NCBI RefSeq assembly: GCF_017654605.1
Contig: NZ_CP072113.1
Location: 1,736,001-1,800,000 of the forward strand
Origin: Yimella sp. cx-51
GTDB lineage: Bacteria > Actinomycetota > Actinomycetes > Actinomycetales > Dermatophilaceae
Reading direction: 5' to 3'
Length of the DNA: 64,000 bases
Part shown: in pieces, positions 8,156-16,253 of the stretch
How the letters are laid out: each line of letters opens with the position of its first letter
Numbering within the stretch: position 1 is the first letter of the stretch
Made by a program: the position numbers and the translations under genes
The notes under the pieces: model-generated
What the model was told of the DNA's origin: nothing
What the model saw: the letters and a program-made list of their open reading frames with translations, nothing else
Databases searched by the model: none

Positions 8156-8541
8156 CAGAAGTTCTTCCGTCCAAGCATGAGAGTCGTCGCCCAGAACGAC
8201 CCCAGCGCGCGGGTCTCGTCTTCGGGCAGCCTTCCAAGGTAGCGGCAGAGCGCTTCCTTTGCCAAAGCCGACCGAGGCACCGGGCGCTGGTTCACGTCGG
8301 TCCAGTACCCCTCCTTGGTCAGGCCGATGGCGTCGTTCTTGGCCGAGCGCAAGGTTCGCGCGGTCTTCTCCGGATTCGTGGTCCGGGTCAAGGTGTGAAC
8401 GGCCCGCTTGCTCGTCTCGACCACTGCGCACGGGCGTCCATTCGAGCCATGCTTGTCGCCGTTGACCGAGGTCTTGGGCGAGACGCGGTACACGTCCCCG
8501 GTCTCTGGGTCGATCTTTACTCCCCCGGTCATGAAGGCCAT
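8155..8541 (-). CDS. Small unrecognised protein in the ImmA/IrrE operon
   Basis: 128 residues from ATG 8541 (MAFMTGGVKIDPETGDVYRV); a second ATG at 8532 is equally possible. It is basic and ends GSFWATTLMLGRKNF, with its stop overlapping the next start by one base. The segment VETSKRAVHTLTRTTNPEKTARTLRSAKNDAIGLTKEGYWTDVNQRPVPRSALAKEAL suggests a nucleic-acid-binding surface (many Lys/Arg/Thr). No family recognised. Tight coupling to the next two genes implies a three-gene module. Confidence 0.65.
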   Translation of the reverse strand: MAFMTGGVKIDPETGDVYRVSPKTSVNGDKHGSNGRPCAVVETSKRAVHTLTRTTNPEKTARTLRSAKNDAIGLTKEGYWTDVNQRPVPRSALAKEALCRYLGRLPEDETRALGSFWATTLMLGRKNF

Positions 8542-8620
8542 TTCACCAGATATCACTGACAGAAGCGGTGGGGGCACTCCCCCGAGCCCTTGCCACTCCA
8601 CCTGGCTACAGTCCAGGCGC

Positions 8621-8812
8621 ATGAGAGAGCAGACTAGCCCCGCCAGCATGCCCGCCGACCCGTCGCAGCAGGCCCTGATCGAGAGAGCGTTTGAGGTGGG
8701 TAGAGATGCTGCCGAGAGCCTCGCCCAGATCGTTCCCACACTCGACCGAGACAGGACGGAGTACGCCGTGGCGACCGTGCTGTTGGAGGAGAGGTGGGTC
8801 AGCGCACGATGA
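8621..8812 (+). CDS. Small hypothetical protein
   Basis: 63 residues from ATG 8621 (MREQTSPASMPADPSQQALIERAFEVGRDAAESLAQIVPTL). It is divergent from the gene starting at 8541 and sits in a gap otherwise free of genes. Amphipathic helices and normal composition make it plausible, but the ribosome site is weak and no family is recognised. It could be an antitoxin-sized partner for a neighbouring gene. Confidence 0.45.
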   Translation: MREQTSPASMPADPSQQALIERAFEVGRDAAESLAQIVPTLDRDRTEYAVATVLLEERWVSAR

Positions 8813-8846
8813 TCCACGCGCGGGGCACAATGCGCAGCACCTCGCC

Positions 8847-9650
8847 TCAGAACGGGTGCCCTCGCCAATGGCTGGCTACGAGACTCGCGGCCTGCGTTCC
8901 TTTGAGGAGCCATTCCCAGTCGGCCTCGTCCATCTTCTTGGACCAACGAAACGTCCCCGCGAGGTCCAGTTCATTGCTGAGGCCATGGGCCGACTGGATC
9001 GCGACCTGCACGAGGGCTGACATGGAGTTGGCCGCATGGTGGCTGTGCACGGCGACCTTCCCCGTCGGGGTGCGGTTGACGATCCCAGGTTCATGTGGCG
9101 GCGGTTGAGCATGGTCTTGATGGGCGAATCCATGCCGCACCTTGACCATCGCATGAAGGAACTTGGCAGCGTCCGGACCAGCAACCTGCTGTAGCGCGAC
9201 GCGCCACGTGCTCCCGTGCCCAGAGGTGGTTTCAGCCGGGCTGACGCTGACCGTGATGTCCCAATCACTGCGCGGGTCGTACCGAAAGAAGACCCAGAGC
9301 ATTTTACGGACGTTGTAGGGACTCGGCGTCTGAATCATTCCTGCCCTACTGCCCTTTGTCTCGATGTGGAACCAGTCCTCGGGCTGCGCCAGACCGGGCG
9401 TCAGATCGACCGCCGTCAGAGCCAGGTCCTCGAAGAACGCTTCCATCGCACCCACAGACGCGACGACAACTGCACGGTTCAGAGACTTGTGACGCACAGT
9501 CGGAGGACCGGCGCCAGTGGGCTTCCCGTTCTTCCGTCTCTCAGCCGCCTGCTGCTCCAGCGACATCGCGGCTACCTCATGCAGACGTCTCGCATCTGCC
9601 AGGTAGTCCACCAAGTTGTCCAGTGGCCTTTGCAGGGGATGAAGCGCCAT
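8847..9650 (-). CDS. HEPN domain protein (RiboL-PSP-HEPN-like), putative RNase effector
   Basis: 267 residues from ATG 9650. NRAVVVASVGAMEAFFEDLAL (residues 58-78) is the first helix of the RiboL-PSP-HEPN group, and RHGFAH (172-177) is the R-x4-H catalytic motif in AMVKVRHGFAHQDH. Members of this group act in toxin-antitoxin or abortive-infection defence as metal-independent RNases. It is a single gene in a defence-rich element, separated from its neighbours by about 35 and 96 bp. The RNA target and any inhibitor are unknown; the small gene at 8621 is a possible partner only by position. Confidence 0.75.
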   Translation of the reverse strand: MALHPLQRPLDNLVDYLADARRLHEVAAMSLEQQAAERRKNGKPTGAGPPTVRHKSLNRAVVVASVGAMEAFFEDLALTAVDLTPGLAQPEDWFHIETKGSRAGMIQTPSPYNVRKMLWVFFRYDPRSDWDITVSVSPAETTSGHGSTWRVALQQVAGPDAAKFLHAMVKVRHGFAHQDHAQPPPHEPGIVNRTPTGKVAVHSHHAANSMSALVQVAIQSAHGLSNELDLAGTFRWSKKMDEADWEWLLKGTQAASLVASHWRGHPF

Positions 9651-9746
9651 TGCCCGCCTCCCAACGGTAGTGCCGGGAGCCTACCTGGACGGCTCGCTCA
9701 ACGCTGACCGACCGGCCTGTCAGACCCTCCTGTCAGGCTCATCCCC

Positions 9747-10505
9747 ATGAAGCGCGCCTACACCTCCTTGCACTCCGGCACCGACCGCGAGCGGGACCTC
9801 GTGACTGCCCTGAAGTGGGCTCAGGATCAGGCCGAGGACGATCAGCACATCACGCTCTGGTGCGCTCACCGAGACTCGCTCCCGGAGGGCTGGGAACCCC
9901 GGCTACGCAAGGCCGGAATCGAGGTGGTGGCGGATCGTCCTCGCAGCCGGGGCGGCTCCGGGCCAAGGCACTTCGCCGGGCCGCTGGTCGCGGTGGGCTT
10001 CACCACGCTGGACGACGTGATCGACGTCGAACCCTTCGCTCACCCGATGTGTCTCGCCGGAGCCTACGACCCGCGAAACGACGAGGACTTCGACATCCTT
10101 GACGATCACCCGCACGTCCGCTGGATCGAGGCGTTCGAGCCGGAGTGCCTGGCGGGACCTCAGATCGCGGTTCCGGAGCCGCTGATCGAGGACCCGGTGG
10201 TGGCCAAGGCGATGGAGTCCTTCACGAGCATCACCTTCGGCGGCAAGACGATGTACGACTCCCGCGACGGAGGTCGAGTGACGGACGGCCTGCTGCTCCT
10301 GCACAACGGTGGTCACCGCTTCGACCCCGAGCGCCTCTTCTCCGCCGCGCTGCGGGCTGGTTGGAAGGGCAGTCAGGCCATGCGGTTCCGGGAGGTCGCG
10401 CTGGAGGTTGCTCGTGGCGTCCGCAAGCGGCCCAGCGAGCGGCTCGGGCCCGGAGCACTGGAGCGGTGGCGCTCAGAGGCGAGCGACAGGCCCGAACTCG
10501 GCTAA
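9747..10505 (+). CDS. Unrecognised cytoplasmic protein (accessory cargo)
   Basis: 252 residues from ATG 9747. No family recognised. There are no signal peptide or membrane segments; the protein is rich in Asp, Arg and Trp, with conserved-looking stretches ITLWCAHRDSLPEGW, GPLVAVGFTTLDDVIDVEP and ITFGGKTMYDSRDGGRVTDGLLLLHNGGHRFDPE. It is transcribed opposite to most cargo genes and its stop overlaps the convergent gene's stop by four bases (10502-10505). Placement in a defence element suggests a defence or counter-defence role, as inference only. Confidence 0.7.
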   Translation: MKRAYTSLHSGTDRERDLVTALKWAQDQAEDDQHITLWCAHRDSLPEGWEPRLRKAGIEVVADRPRSRGGSGPRHFAGPLVAVGFTTLDDVIDVEPFAHPMCLAGAYDPRNDEDFDILDDHPHVRWIEAFEPECLAGPQIAVPEPLIEDPVVAKAMESFTSITFGGKTMYDSRDGGRVTDGLLLLHNGGHRFDPERLFSAALRAGWKGSQAMRFREVALEVARGVRKRPSERLGPGALERWRSEASDRPELG

Positions 10506-11197
10506 CCCTTCCAGGACTCGTGGAAACCATAGATGTCCAGCACCTTGGCCCTCGTCATGCGCCGCTCACTCGGCCCTCCAGAAGCGAAGTCCCACACCGG
10601 GTAGCAAACCCGCACGTGCTCGATCTCGTCCGCGTGCTGGTCATAGACGTCGTGCAGCATGCCCAGGGCGTCCCTTCCGGCTCTGTTCCACGCCCCACGC
10701 TCAGCCCGTGTTTCGGACAGGCCCTTGAAGGTGGCCACGAAGAACGTGTCGAAGGACGGAAGACAGCCCCAGACGCCCATCATGACCTTCGAGATGAGTG
10801 TCAGCCCCTGACCGCCTTCGGGCAGCAACGCCTTATACAGGTCAGTCCAAGCCAGTGAGAAGTGCTCGTACTTCACAGGGTCGAGGTAGTCCGGCACGTC
10901 CCAGCCACGCAGACTCGGGTCGTGCTTCTCAATGACCTCGATGACACCTTGGTAGTGCAGGAGGTTGGTCTCCCGGAACAGGAAGGACGAGCCGCGCAAC
11001 ATGCCCCACGAGGCGAGGTAGTAGCCCAGGTGCAAACACGAGGTCTCCATGACCTCGGTCGGTCTCGGGTGCTCCCGGAAGTGGGAGACGCACAGGTCCC
11101 ACGAGCGCTCCCGACGTCGGGACGGCAGAGGGTCGGCTTCAGGGCGCAGGAACGCTTCAGCCGCTGCCGAGATGGCACCGGGCGCGATGGGCTTCAT
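10502..11197 (-). CDS. Unrecognised protein coupled to a PD-(D/E)xK nuclease
   Basis: 231 residues from ATG 11197, whose ATGA overlaps the stop of the nuclease-like gene upstream. The sequence is helical and rich in Trp, Tyr and Phe (HLGYYLASWGMLRGSSFLFRETNLLHYQGVIEVIEKHDPSLRGWDVPDYLD), with FDTFFVATFKGLS in the middle and GFHESWKG at the end. No domain recognised. The 4-base overlap with the putative endonuclease implies equimolar production, so it may be the nuclease's partner, immunity or specificity protein. Confidence 0.72.
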   Translation of the reverse strand: MKPIAPGAISAAAEAFLRPEADPLPSRRRERSWDLCVSHFREHPRPTEVMETSCLHLGYYLASWGMLRGSSFLFRETNLLHYQGVIEVIEKHDPSLRGWDVPDYLDPVKYEHFSLAWTDLYKALLPEGGQGLTLISKVMMGVWGCLPSFDTFFVATFKGLSETRAERGAWNRAGRDALGMLHDVYDQHADEIEHVRVCYPVWDFASGGPSERRMTRAKVLDIYGFHESWKG

Positions 11198-11640
11198 GCG
11201 TCCACATTCCAGGTCGGGCAGTCGTAGGTGCAGTCCTCCCGAAGGAGGACGACGTGAACCTGAGCGGCCTCCAGTCCGGTCGTGGTGGCATCGAGGAGGT
11301 CGCGGTAGCGCCGAGTGTCGGGCAGCACCAGCAGGGACTCTCGCTCAGGCTGCTTCTCCCTCAACATGAGGGCCGCCAGCACCCCCTTGGCAAACCAAGT
11401 CCGCGCCTGCCCGCCCGGGCTGCTGCGCTTGGTCTCATGGGCGCGAGCCGGGTCTTCGTAGCCTGTCGATGGGTAGCCCTTGACCTCGGCACCGAGCAGC
11501 CGTTCCCCGCGACGTGCCAAGACATCGACGCCACGCGCCTTGCTCGCGGTGTCGGCCAGGGACTCGACTTCCCAGTCATGGCGGATCAGCATGGCGGCGA
11601 AGACGTCCTGGACGGTCCCTTCCCACGGCCACGGCTTCAT
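11194..11640 (-). CDS. Putative PD-(D/E)xK fold endonuclease
   Basis: 148 residues from ATG 11640. The segment ARGVDVLARRGERLLGAEVKGYPS places D39 and the pair E52-x-K54 as in restriction-endonuclease-like folds (D-x12-E-x-K), preceded by the helix VQDVFAAMLIRHDWEVESLADTASKARG that is typical of Mrr/Hjc-like nucleases. Family membership is inferred from this motif. It is translationally coupled with the next gene, an unrecognised helical protein. Together they look like a two-gene defence module. Confidence 0.68.
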   Translation of the reverse strand: MKPWPWEGTVQDVFAAMLIRHDWEVESLADTASKARGVDVLARRGERLLGAEVKGYPSTGYEDPARAHETKRSSPGGQARTWFAKGVLAALMLREKQPERESLLVLPDTRRYRDLLDATTTGLEAAQVHVVLLREDCTYDCPTWNVDA

Positions 11641-11699
11641 GCGGGCGAGGCTACTCGGCAGGGGCGGCAACCGTGGCGCACGTGAGGCCGTGAGTGTGG

Positions 11700-12461
11700 T
11701 TAAGCGGGCGCGCCTTGACCTTCCTCAGGGCTGACGGCGTTGGCGATCTTGACGGCCACCTGCTCCAGAGAGTCCTCCTCGGTGCTGAGTCCACTGCGGG
11801 ACGCCAGTAGCGGGCTCTCGTCACGGAGGGCCTCGTAGGTGATGCCGTGGACGACCGGGATCACTCGGTCGGTCGCCAGCAGGGCCGACAACTCCTTCTC
11901 CGCGATGCCTTCCGCTGAGAGGCTCCTCAGCATCTCGGGGGTGGCCAACACGACGCCGATGCGGGACATGCGCAGCCCCTTGTCGATCTCGCGGACGAGT
12001 GAGGTCCCGAGGGCCACGTCCTTCTCCGAGAACCAGACGCTGACGCCGAACCCTTCGAGCAGGTCGTGGAGGTCCATAGCCGCACCTTGTCGGTCTCCCC
12101 AGGCGTGACAGAGAAAGACGTCGCGCCGCTCAGGGTGCTCGACAGACTGCCGTTCTGCCTCTCGCGCGACGGGTCCAAGGGTGCGCTCCTCGGCGGGTCG
12201 GTACGTCACTGCGGGCCGCGACCGTGTGGCTCCAGACTGCAACTTTCGGTTCGTGTCCCTCGCCCACTTGTCGACCTCGCGCTTGACGGCCTGCTGGTTG
12301 CGGCGGTCCTGGGCCTTGGCCTCGCTTTCAGCCTTGCGCTGCGCTGCGTTGAGGTCCCGCTCGAACTGACGCTCCGCCTTGCGGACTTCCGACTTGATCT
12401 GTTGCTCAACCTTGCGTTGGGCGGCGCGCATCTGGGACCTGATCTGAGACTGGGACGGCAT
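11700..12461 (-). CDS. Coiled-coil TIR domain protein
   Basis: 253 residues from ATG 12461 (MPSQSQIRSQMRAAQRKVEQQ); the frame upstream to 12551 is ignored because this start gives the typical N-terminus. Residues 1-75 form a strongly charged coiled coil (repeated K/R/E/Q with Ala), a linker follows, and residues about 113-215 form a TIR domain: RRDVFLCHAWGD, LLEGFGVSVWFSEKDVALG, IDKGLRMSRIGVVLATPEML, EKELSALL. Bacterial TIR domains often cleave NAD+ or make cyclic nucleotide signals during phage infection. Catalysis here is not proven: the usual Trp before the Glu helix looks replaced by Ile. It lies 99 bp downstream of the NACHT gene. Confidence 0.85.
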   Translation of the reverse strand: MPSQSQIRSQMRAAQRKVEQQIKSEVRKAERQFERDLNAAQRKAESEAKAQDRRNQQAVKREVDKWARDTNRKLQSGATRSRPAVTYRPAEERTLGPVAREAERQSVEHPERRDVFLCHAWGDRQGAAMDLHDLLEGFGVSVWFSEKDVALGTSLVREIDKGLRMSRIGVVLATPEMLRSLSAEGIAEKELSALLATDRVIPVVHGITYEALRDESPLLASRSGLSTEEDSLEQVAVKIANAVSPEEGQGAPA

Positions 12462-12560
12462 ACGTGGGGTGGGCACGTGAGACTCCTGACTGTCGATGTT
12501 CTGGTGTTCACCTTCGCACGCGACACCGACAGGTCCGCCTTGCTCGTACATCGGGCCGAC

Positions 12561-15500
12561 CTAGACGTCCGGAAGCCAGCCTTCCGAGACTCCGACCTGC
12601 CCGAGGGGCTCCTCGGCGTGCGCGCGTGAGCGCCAGCGCTCGGCGGCAGCCACCCAGGCATATGGGTATGACAGAGGGTCACGAAGGATCGCGTCCACGT
12701 GTTGGTCGGGGAACCCATGTGGCCTCTTGTCGGGAACCACCACCACCGCGTCGGGGCCACACGTGCTGACGGCCTTCAGGCACTCGTCCGTCCGGTCGTC
12801 GAGGAGCCTCTCCGTCAGTGCTCGATGGGCAGGCCATGATGCCGCGCCAAAGGACGTAAGGGCTTGCAACACTGCAAGGTCGAGTTGGTCAATACGGTCG
12901 TGCTTCTGGGTGTCGACGGTGAAGAGCAGGAAGGCCGCAACAAGGCGCTGGCTCTCGGCGGCTGCCAGCAGTTCCGGCGACATCCGCCGTCCGAGGCCGC
13001 TTGCGCTGATCCGACTGAGCCCGTTGAGCAAGCCGAGGTGCTCGTCCTCGGTGAGCGCCGCTACGAAGGTCTCCAGCATCGCGATGAGGTCCTTGACCGT
13101 GGTGTCGTCTCCGCTGACCAGCAAGCCTCCGATCCACGCCATCTTGCTGTGGTTGTCGGTGCATGCCGTGGCCTGGTCGCGCCACCACGGGACGTCCTGG
13201 CGCTGCCGCAACGTCTGGACGTAGACGCCGTAATCCATCGACGGTCCGAGCGCGGGCTTGTTGGGATCGAACGAACCTCCTGTCCTGACCGAGCCGGTGG
13301 CGACCCCGATAAGCGCGATCTCGGTCGCCAGCCAGCACGGTCCGTGGATCGCCGCAATCTCGCGTGCGGTGTCCTGCCACGGCGCGGTCGAGTCCTTCTG
13401 TCCCTTCCTGAACAGGGTCGAGCGCATCACTCGGTCGTACCTGGCGTCCCAACCCTTCAGTCTGCTGAAGACTGCCTGCCGGGATTTCTCATCCGCCGTG
13501 GAGTCCTCCAGGTGAGCAGTCGGCAGAATGAAGCGGTTCTGCTCAGCGGTCTTGGCCAAGTCGATGAAGCGATGGGGGCGCACCGCGCGAAGCAGGCTTC
13601 CGCCATGCGACGCACTCGTCGTCACGATGTCGGAACCCTCACCCGAGAGAACTGCGCGCAGTAGTGCATCGTCCTGATCCGAGCCGAACTTAGGAACCAC
13701 ACCCAAGGCGAGTGCGGCACGCCGTGCTTGCGGCGTTTGTAGAGCCAGTGCGTCGATTCGAGCCGAAGTTAGGCGGACACCGGGGTGCGCTGCTCCCACG
13801 TGCAGCAGTGCTTCCTCGGCTACCTCAGCCGACGCCAGCGTCTGGTTAATCCACTCCTCAAGTTGCTTGTCTCCGGGAGCGGCTTCGGCCAGGAACCGCG
13901 CAGCGAGTCTCGCGCGCACCTCTGATTCGAGGTAGTCCGTCCGCACGACATCGTTGAGCGCCCCCGCCAACTCGGAGGCGGAGAGGCCCTCGGGCAGTCC
14001 GGGGAACTGCTCCGGTTGCCGGGCCGGACTCATCAGCCGAAGGCTCAGGTTGTCCGTGAGGAGACCAATCGCCTTCCTCTGAGACCTGCTAACTGGGGAG
14101 AAGACACCATCGCGTAGCAGTGCCCACAGTGCCACTCGCACTTGAAGGGGATGTCGCCCATCTTCGAGCGCCCCTTCCAGTCCGAGAACAAGTCCGCTGA
14201 TCTCGTTCGGATCGGCAAAGCCCGCGTAAAAGAGGGTCGTGTTCAGCCAGTACGGGCGCTGGACGAGGTGGGCGAGAAGTTCGCTCTTCAGCACGGGAGT
14301 GGTCAACATCCCGGCGTACTTGGCTAGGTATCGAGCCGCGAAGTATTCCCGTACTGGCTGGACTGCGAACTCGTAGGTCTCGCCCTCTTTGCTAGTTAGT
14401 GCCCAGAAGCGATCTGCCGAGGCCGTGAACAACTTGTCGAGGAGGTGCTCCGGACCTTCGACCTCTTGCAGGTAGGAAAAGAGTTCGGCGCGGATGCGCT
14501 TCAGCGGGAGTTTGCCCAGCGAAGGGTCGGTCTCGACACCAGAGTGCATCCGCCACCCGAGCCATGAGGTGGTCTCGTGAACGCGGTCTACATCGTCCTT
14601 GTCGATCTGGTCGCGTTCGATCTCCCGATCCATGAGCGCGTCCATGTAGGCGCTGTAGATCGCGGTCCGCGCAGAGGGGATCGCCTCGCCGCGCTTGTTG
14701 ATGAGATAGAGCAGGATCGTCAGGTGCATTGGGTTGGCGCTCAGTTGAGCGATGTGTTCTTCTGCCGTCCTGCCAACGAAGACCCGTTTGAGTTTGCGTC
14801 GCTGCGACGGAGACAGACCGTTAACCGCCGCCCACTTGCCCAGATAGGACGTCTGCATGTGTGGGCTCATCGCACGTAGGCGGACGTACTCGAAGAGGTC
14901 AGTAGTCGGCTCTGGCTGTGACGACGAATTGGGCCGCGTGGTGACCAACACCTGAGTCCAGGTTCGCGTCGATCTCCTGAGTTGCCTCGCGAGTCTGTCG
15001 ATCTCGCTGACAACGTGAGCCCGCAGGCGTTGGTCACCCACCTCGTCCAACCCATCCAGTACGAGGAGGGTGGGATACCTGTCCAGCAGGTCCTGCACCT
15101 GCTCTACGGTGACTGACCGTCCACCGCTGTAGTAGCGACAGTAGTCAGCCAAGAAGTGTTCGAGGCTCCGCTCAACCCCGTGACGGCGCTTGCCCGTCTT
15201 TGCCTGAGGGTCATCGTCAAAGGGATCGTCCCCCTCCAACCAAGAGGCGTAGTGCCGAAGATCGACTCTGAAGGGGAGGCGCGGTTCGTTCGCTCTATAT
15301 TCCCCCGCCTCGATCTCAGTGATCTCGTCGTCGGGTAGAACCTGAGATCGGTGGACCTGACAGAGGTACTGGCCGAGTGTGGATTTTCCCTGGCCTGGCT
15401 CCCCACGCACAACCGTGTAGGGCATGACGGTGTTGAGGAGGTAGGTCAGCGCTCCTACCCGAACCATGTGTTTGGAACGTACGACTAGATCAGCAGCGAC

Positions 15501-16250
15501 CCTCGGTTCGGACACAAGTTCGGCCTCTACATCGACGTAGACGTCAGCGAGTTGCGTCTGGTCGAGGTCCGCCTGACTGAACTTGACCTTCGAGTCTTCA
15601 CCGCCCTGATTCTTCATGACACGCAGCAAGGTCGTCCGCATCTCCGCCGCCCTGCCCTCGGCTGCGGACCCGTGGAGGAGGAAGCGAATGAGGTCCTGAC
15701 CGGCAAGCATGTCCGCGTACGACCACTTGATGGCATCCGGGGCGGCGTCCACCATCCCGTCGAGATCGGCCTGCCACAGCGGTTCCATGGGGACACCGAA
15801 CTTCTTGGACAGGGCCTCAAACTCCTTGTCCAACTTGTCCATCGTGCCCTTGCCGGGAGCGGCAGTACCTGCCACACAGGTCATCAGGACGTACCGCGTG
15901 GCACCCTCAGCCACCAGGCGCTCGATGTTCTCGGCCTCACCGTCGACTGCGGCCTTCAGCCACGTCACTGGGTTCTGCACGCGGTCCTTCGTCCACTTGA
16001 CCTGGTAGATCGTCCCCCCAGACGCGTCGTCAACACCTTTCGCAGTGACGTCCCGGCCACCGTCGCTCATGCCAACTGGATAGAGCCGGACCGAGGGGTC
16101 CTCCTGCCGCAGAAGTGCGCCGCAGAGTTGCTCGAAGGGCTTCTCCGTCAGGCGTTCGTAGAGGTACTTCCACGAGTGTCCGGGCTGGGCGGACAGGGGC
16201 TTGCGCCCCGAGCCGCTTTGGTCGGACTGCCTACCTCGTGAACCAGCCAA
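12561..16250 (-). CDS. Nuclease-NACHT STAND protein, putative anti-phage NLR-like sensor
   Basis: 1229 residues. The start is TTG 16250, with GGAG six bases upstream and the res stop overlapping that site; no better start exists before the first domain. The N-terminal Mrr-like nuclease domain has FEQLCGALLRQED and GGRDVTAKG...IYQVKWTK, giving D67 and Q83-x-K85, the Q-x-K variant of PD-(D/E)xK. The NACHT NTPase follows, with Walker A GEPGQGKST (283-291) and Walker B LLVLDGLDEV (395-404). The remaining ~800 residues are helical repeats, probably the sensor. This nuclease-NTPase-sensor order is that of bacterial NACHT/Avs defence proteins that detect phage products and cut DNA. It follows res by three bases and so shares an operon with the type III system. 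Confidence 0.88.
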   Translation of the reverse strand: MAGSRGRQSDQSGSGRKPLSAQPGHSWKYLYERLTEKPFEQLCGALLRQEDPSVRLYPVGMSDGGRDVTAKGVDDASGGTIYQVKWTKDRVQNPVTWLKAAVDGEAENIERLVAEGATRYVLMTCVAGTAAPGKGTMDKLDKEFEALSKKFGVPMEPLWQADLDGMVDAAPDAIKWSYADMLAGQDLIRFLLHGSAAEGRAAEMRTTLLRVMKNQGGEDSKVKFSQADLDQTQLADVYVDVEAELVSEPRVAADLVVRSKHMVRVGALTYLLNTVMPYTVVRGEPGQGKSTLGQYLCQVHRSQVLPDDEITEIEAGEYRANEPRLPFRVDLRHYASWLEGDDPFDDDPQAKTGKRRHGVERSLEHFLADYCRYYSGGRSVTVEQVQDLLDRYPTLLVLDGLDEVGDQRLRAHVVSEIDRLARQLRRSTRTWTQVLVTTRPNSSSQPEPTTDLFEYVRLRAMSPHMQTSYLGKWAAVNGLSPSQRRKLKRVFVGRTAEEHIAQLSANPMHLTILLYLINKRGEAIPSARTAIYSAYMDALMDREIERDQIDKDDVDRVHETTSWLGWRMHSGVETDPSLGKLPLKRIRAELFSYLQEVEGPEHLLDKLFTASADRFWALTSKEGETYEFAVQPVREYFAARYLAKYAGMLTTPVLKSELLAHLVQRPYWLNTTLFYAGFADPNEISGLVLGLEGALEDGRHPLQVRVALWALLRDGVFSPVSRSQRKAIGLLTDNLSLRLMSPARQPEQFPGLPEGLSASELAGALNDVVRTDYLESEVRARLAARFLAEAAPGDKQLEEWINQTLASAEVAEEALLHVGAAHPGVRLTSARIDALALQTPQARRAALALGVVPKFGSDQDDALLRAVLSGEGSDIVTTSASHGGSLLRAVRPHRFIDLAKTAEQNRFILPTAHLEDSTADEKSRQAVFSRLKGWDARYDRVMRSTLFRKGQKDSTAPWQDTAREIAAIHGPCWLATEIALIGVATGSVRTGGSFDPNKPALGPSMDYGVYVQTLRQRQDVPWWRDQATACTDNHSKMAWIGGLLVSGDDTTVKDLIAMLETFVAALTEDEHLGLLNGLSRISASGLGRRMSPELLAAAESQRLVAAFLLFTVDTQKHDRIDQLDLAVLQALTSFGAASWPAHRALTERLLDDRTDECLKAVSTCGPDAVVVVPDKRPHGFPDQHVDAILRDPLSYPYAWVAAAERWRSRAHAEEPLGQVGVSEGWLPDV

Positions 16251-16253
16251 CTC

